7,215 bases of DNA from Deltaproteobacteria bacterium. GTDB lineage: Bacteria > Myxococcota_A > UBA9160. Shown one piece after another: positions 6,704 through 7,215 of the stretch. Made by a program: the position numbers and the translations under genes. The notes below the pieces were generated by a model. That model ran no database searches. It saw only the letters and a list, made by a program, of their open reading frames with translations, and was not told the origin of the DNA. Location of the stretch: positions 4,851-12,065 of the forward strand of contig DOUU01000005.1 of assembly GCA_003520425.1 (NCBI GenBank), written 5' to 3'. Each line of letters starts with the position of its first letter. Within the stretch, counting starts at the first letter, position 1.

Positions 6704-7156
6704 CTAGAGGGGCTCGAAGCACTCGATGTCGTGGATGTCGCCCACGCGCTCACGGCGCCAGCGTGCGCGCACGCGCAGGCCCGTACGCAGGCGCGAGGCG
6801 CCTTCGGTGTCGATCGCATGCAGGAAGGCGGCGTCCGCGCCGTCGAGCTTGATCAGCGCGAAGGCGAACGGTCGCTGGAAGGGATGCGCGCGCTTGGGGG
6901 CCGTGATCCAGGTCCAGGAGACCACGCTTCCCGCGTCGGCGACCCGTTGGAACTGCGCGAGCGGCTCCCCTGTCACCGGATCGTACTCCGGCGGAGGCAC
7001 GAGCAGCCGCCCATCGGAGCTGCGGCCCGCCCAGATCTCTCCGTCTCGCAAACCCGTGAAGAACCGCCCGAGCACGGGGCCGACGCTGCGTCGGTAGGGA
7101 TACTCGAGAATGTGCGGCGCGCTCAGCCGAGCGGGGCTTTCGCTCGTCGAAGCCAT
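6704..7156 (-). CDS. OB-fold/DUF35 protein lacking the zinc ribbon, thiolase partner subunit
   Basis: This 150-residue protein belongs to the DUF35 (DUF35_N / OB-fold_aCoA_assoc) family, whose members bind thiolase-fold enzymes as small partner subunits in acyl-CoA metabolism. Visible marks are the N-terminal helix region around 19-40 (SVGPVLGRFFTGL), then VPP at 53-55 with EYDPVTGEP at 57-65, then the OB-fold strands with RPFAFALIKLDGAD at 95-108 and a closing DIHDIECFEPL-type strand at 140-150. The stretch where relatives carry a CxxC...CxxC ribbon (about 44-66) has no cysteine; the only Cys is 146. ATG 7156 is the only plausible start in this frame within the window, and its ribosome site is weak. 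The gene ends at TAG 6704-6706, 11 bases before the next gene. It probably pairs with the zinc-bearing DUF35 encoded next. In mycobacterial relatives, as I recall, the two domains are fused in one protein of about 300 residues (Rv3521). Family assignment is firm; a structural or substrate-gating role is inferred. Confidence 0.85.
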   Translation of the reverse strand: MASTSESPARLSAPHILEYPYRRSVGPVLGRFFTGLRDGEIWAGRSSDGRLLVPPPEYDPVTGEPLAQFQRVADAGSVVSWTWITAPKRAHPFQRPFAFALIKLDGADAAFLHAIDTEGASRLRTGLRVRARWRRERVGDIHDIECFEPL

Positions 7157-7163
7157 GGCGGGC

Positions 7164-7215
7164 TCACACCACCGCCGCGCTGGGCGCGCTCGCGGGCCCG
7201 CTGTAGAACGGCCGG
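7164..7215 (-). CDS. C-terminal end of an unidentified upstream gene (partial)
   Basis: One minus-strand frame entering from the right edge is open for 16 codons and stops at TGA (7164-7166), seven bases before the ATG of the next gene. The residues read RPFYSGPASAPSAAVV. A stop just upstream of the next start matches every other junction in this operon, so I read it as the tail of the preceding operon gene. The tail is too short and too low in complexity (Ala/Ser/Pro) to assign a family. The other two minus-strand frames are also open across this short stretch, so the choice rests on spacing alone. Confidence 0.4.
   Translation of the reverse strand, partial: RPFYSGPASAPSAAVV

Noticed and set aside
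5755..6819. A 354-codon minus-strand frame overlapping the two DUF35 genes and the thiolase-fold gene
   Set aside because: It runs out of frame across three genes with good starts and ribosome sites, and its product is an Arg/Gly-rich string without motifs.
1..7215. CRISPR arrays, insertion sequences, tRNA/rRNA genes, terminators or integration sites
   Set aside because: No spaced direct repeats, transposase-like frames, terminal inverted repeats, RNA-gene motifs or GC-hairpin plus T-run were seen. Coding sequence fills nearly every base.

Overview
The window is one tightly packed, fully co-directional operon segment on the minus strand, read from position 7215 down to position 1. It is GC-rich (judged by eye, not counted). 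It uses GTG starts freely, Shine-Dalgarno sites precede most genes, and no junction between neighbouring genes exceeds about 20 bases. Nothing in it is mobile, repetitive or RNA-coding. The base composition and gene families suit a high-GC actinobacterium or one of the high-GC soil and marine lineages formerly grouped with Deltaproteobacteria. The window alone does not settle which.

In transcription order it holds: (1) the last codons of an unidentified gene at the right edge (7164-7215); (2) a DUF35/OB-fold protein without zinc-ribbon cysteines (6704-7156); (3) a second DUF35/OB-fold protein with an intact four-cysteine zinc ribbon (6204-6692); (4) a thiolase-fold 'lipid-transfer protein' of 351 residues (5148-6203); (5) a second thiolase-fold protein of 385 residues (3988-5145); (6) a FadD19-like steroid/acyl-CoA ligase (2384-3988); (7) a second acyl-CoA ligase from a different FadD branch (807-2363); (8) an acyl-CoA dehydrogenase cut by the left edge (1-802).

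Together these look like a side-chain beta-oxidation module. The ligases activate a carboxylic side chain to its CoA ester, the dehydrogenase desaturates it, and the thiolase-fold/DUF35 partners cleave a carbon-carbon bond. Neither thiolase-fold protein has the usual N-terminal nucleophilic cysteine (Glu and Ser stand there by my hand alignment). Each has DUF35 partners encoded just upstream. Both facts fit retro-aldol cleavage of the Ltp2-ChsH2 type better than classical thiolysis. From memory, the order DUF35, ~350-residue thiolase, ~390-residue thiolase matches Mycobacterium tuberculosis Rv3521-Rv3522(ltp4)-Rv3523(ltp3), and fadD19 lies nearby there. FadD19, Ltp3 and Ltp4 are linked in Rhodococcus to degradation of C24-branched sterol side chains. 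The best working hypothesis is therefore a sterol, or other branched isoprenoid-like, side-chain degradation cassette. The natural substrate is inferred, not shown.

No promoter, operator or terminator is visible, as expected for the interior of a longer transcript whose two ends lie outside the window.
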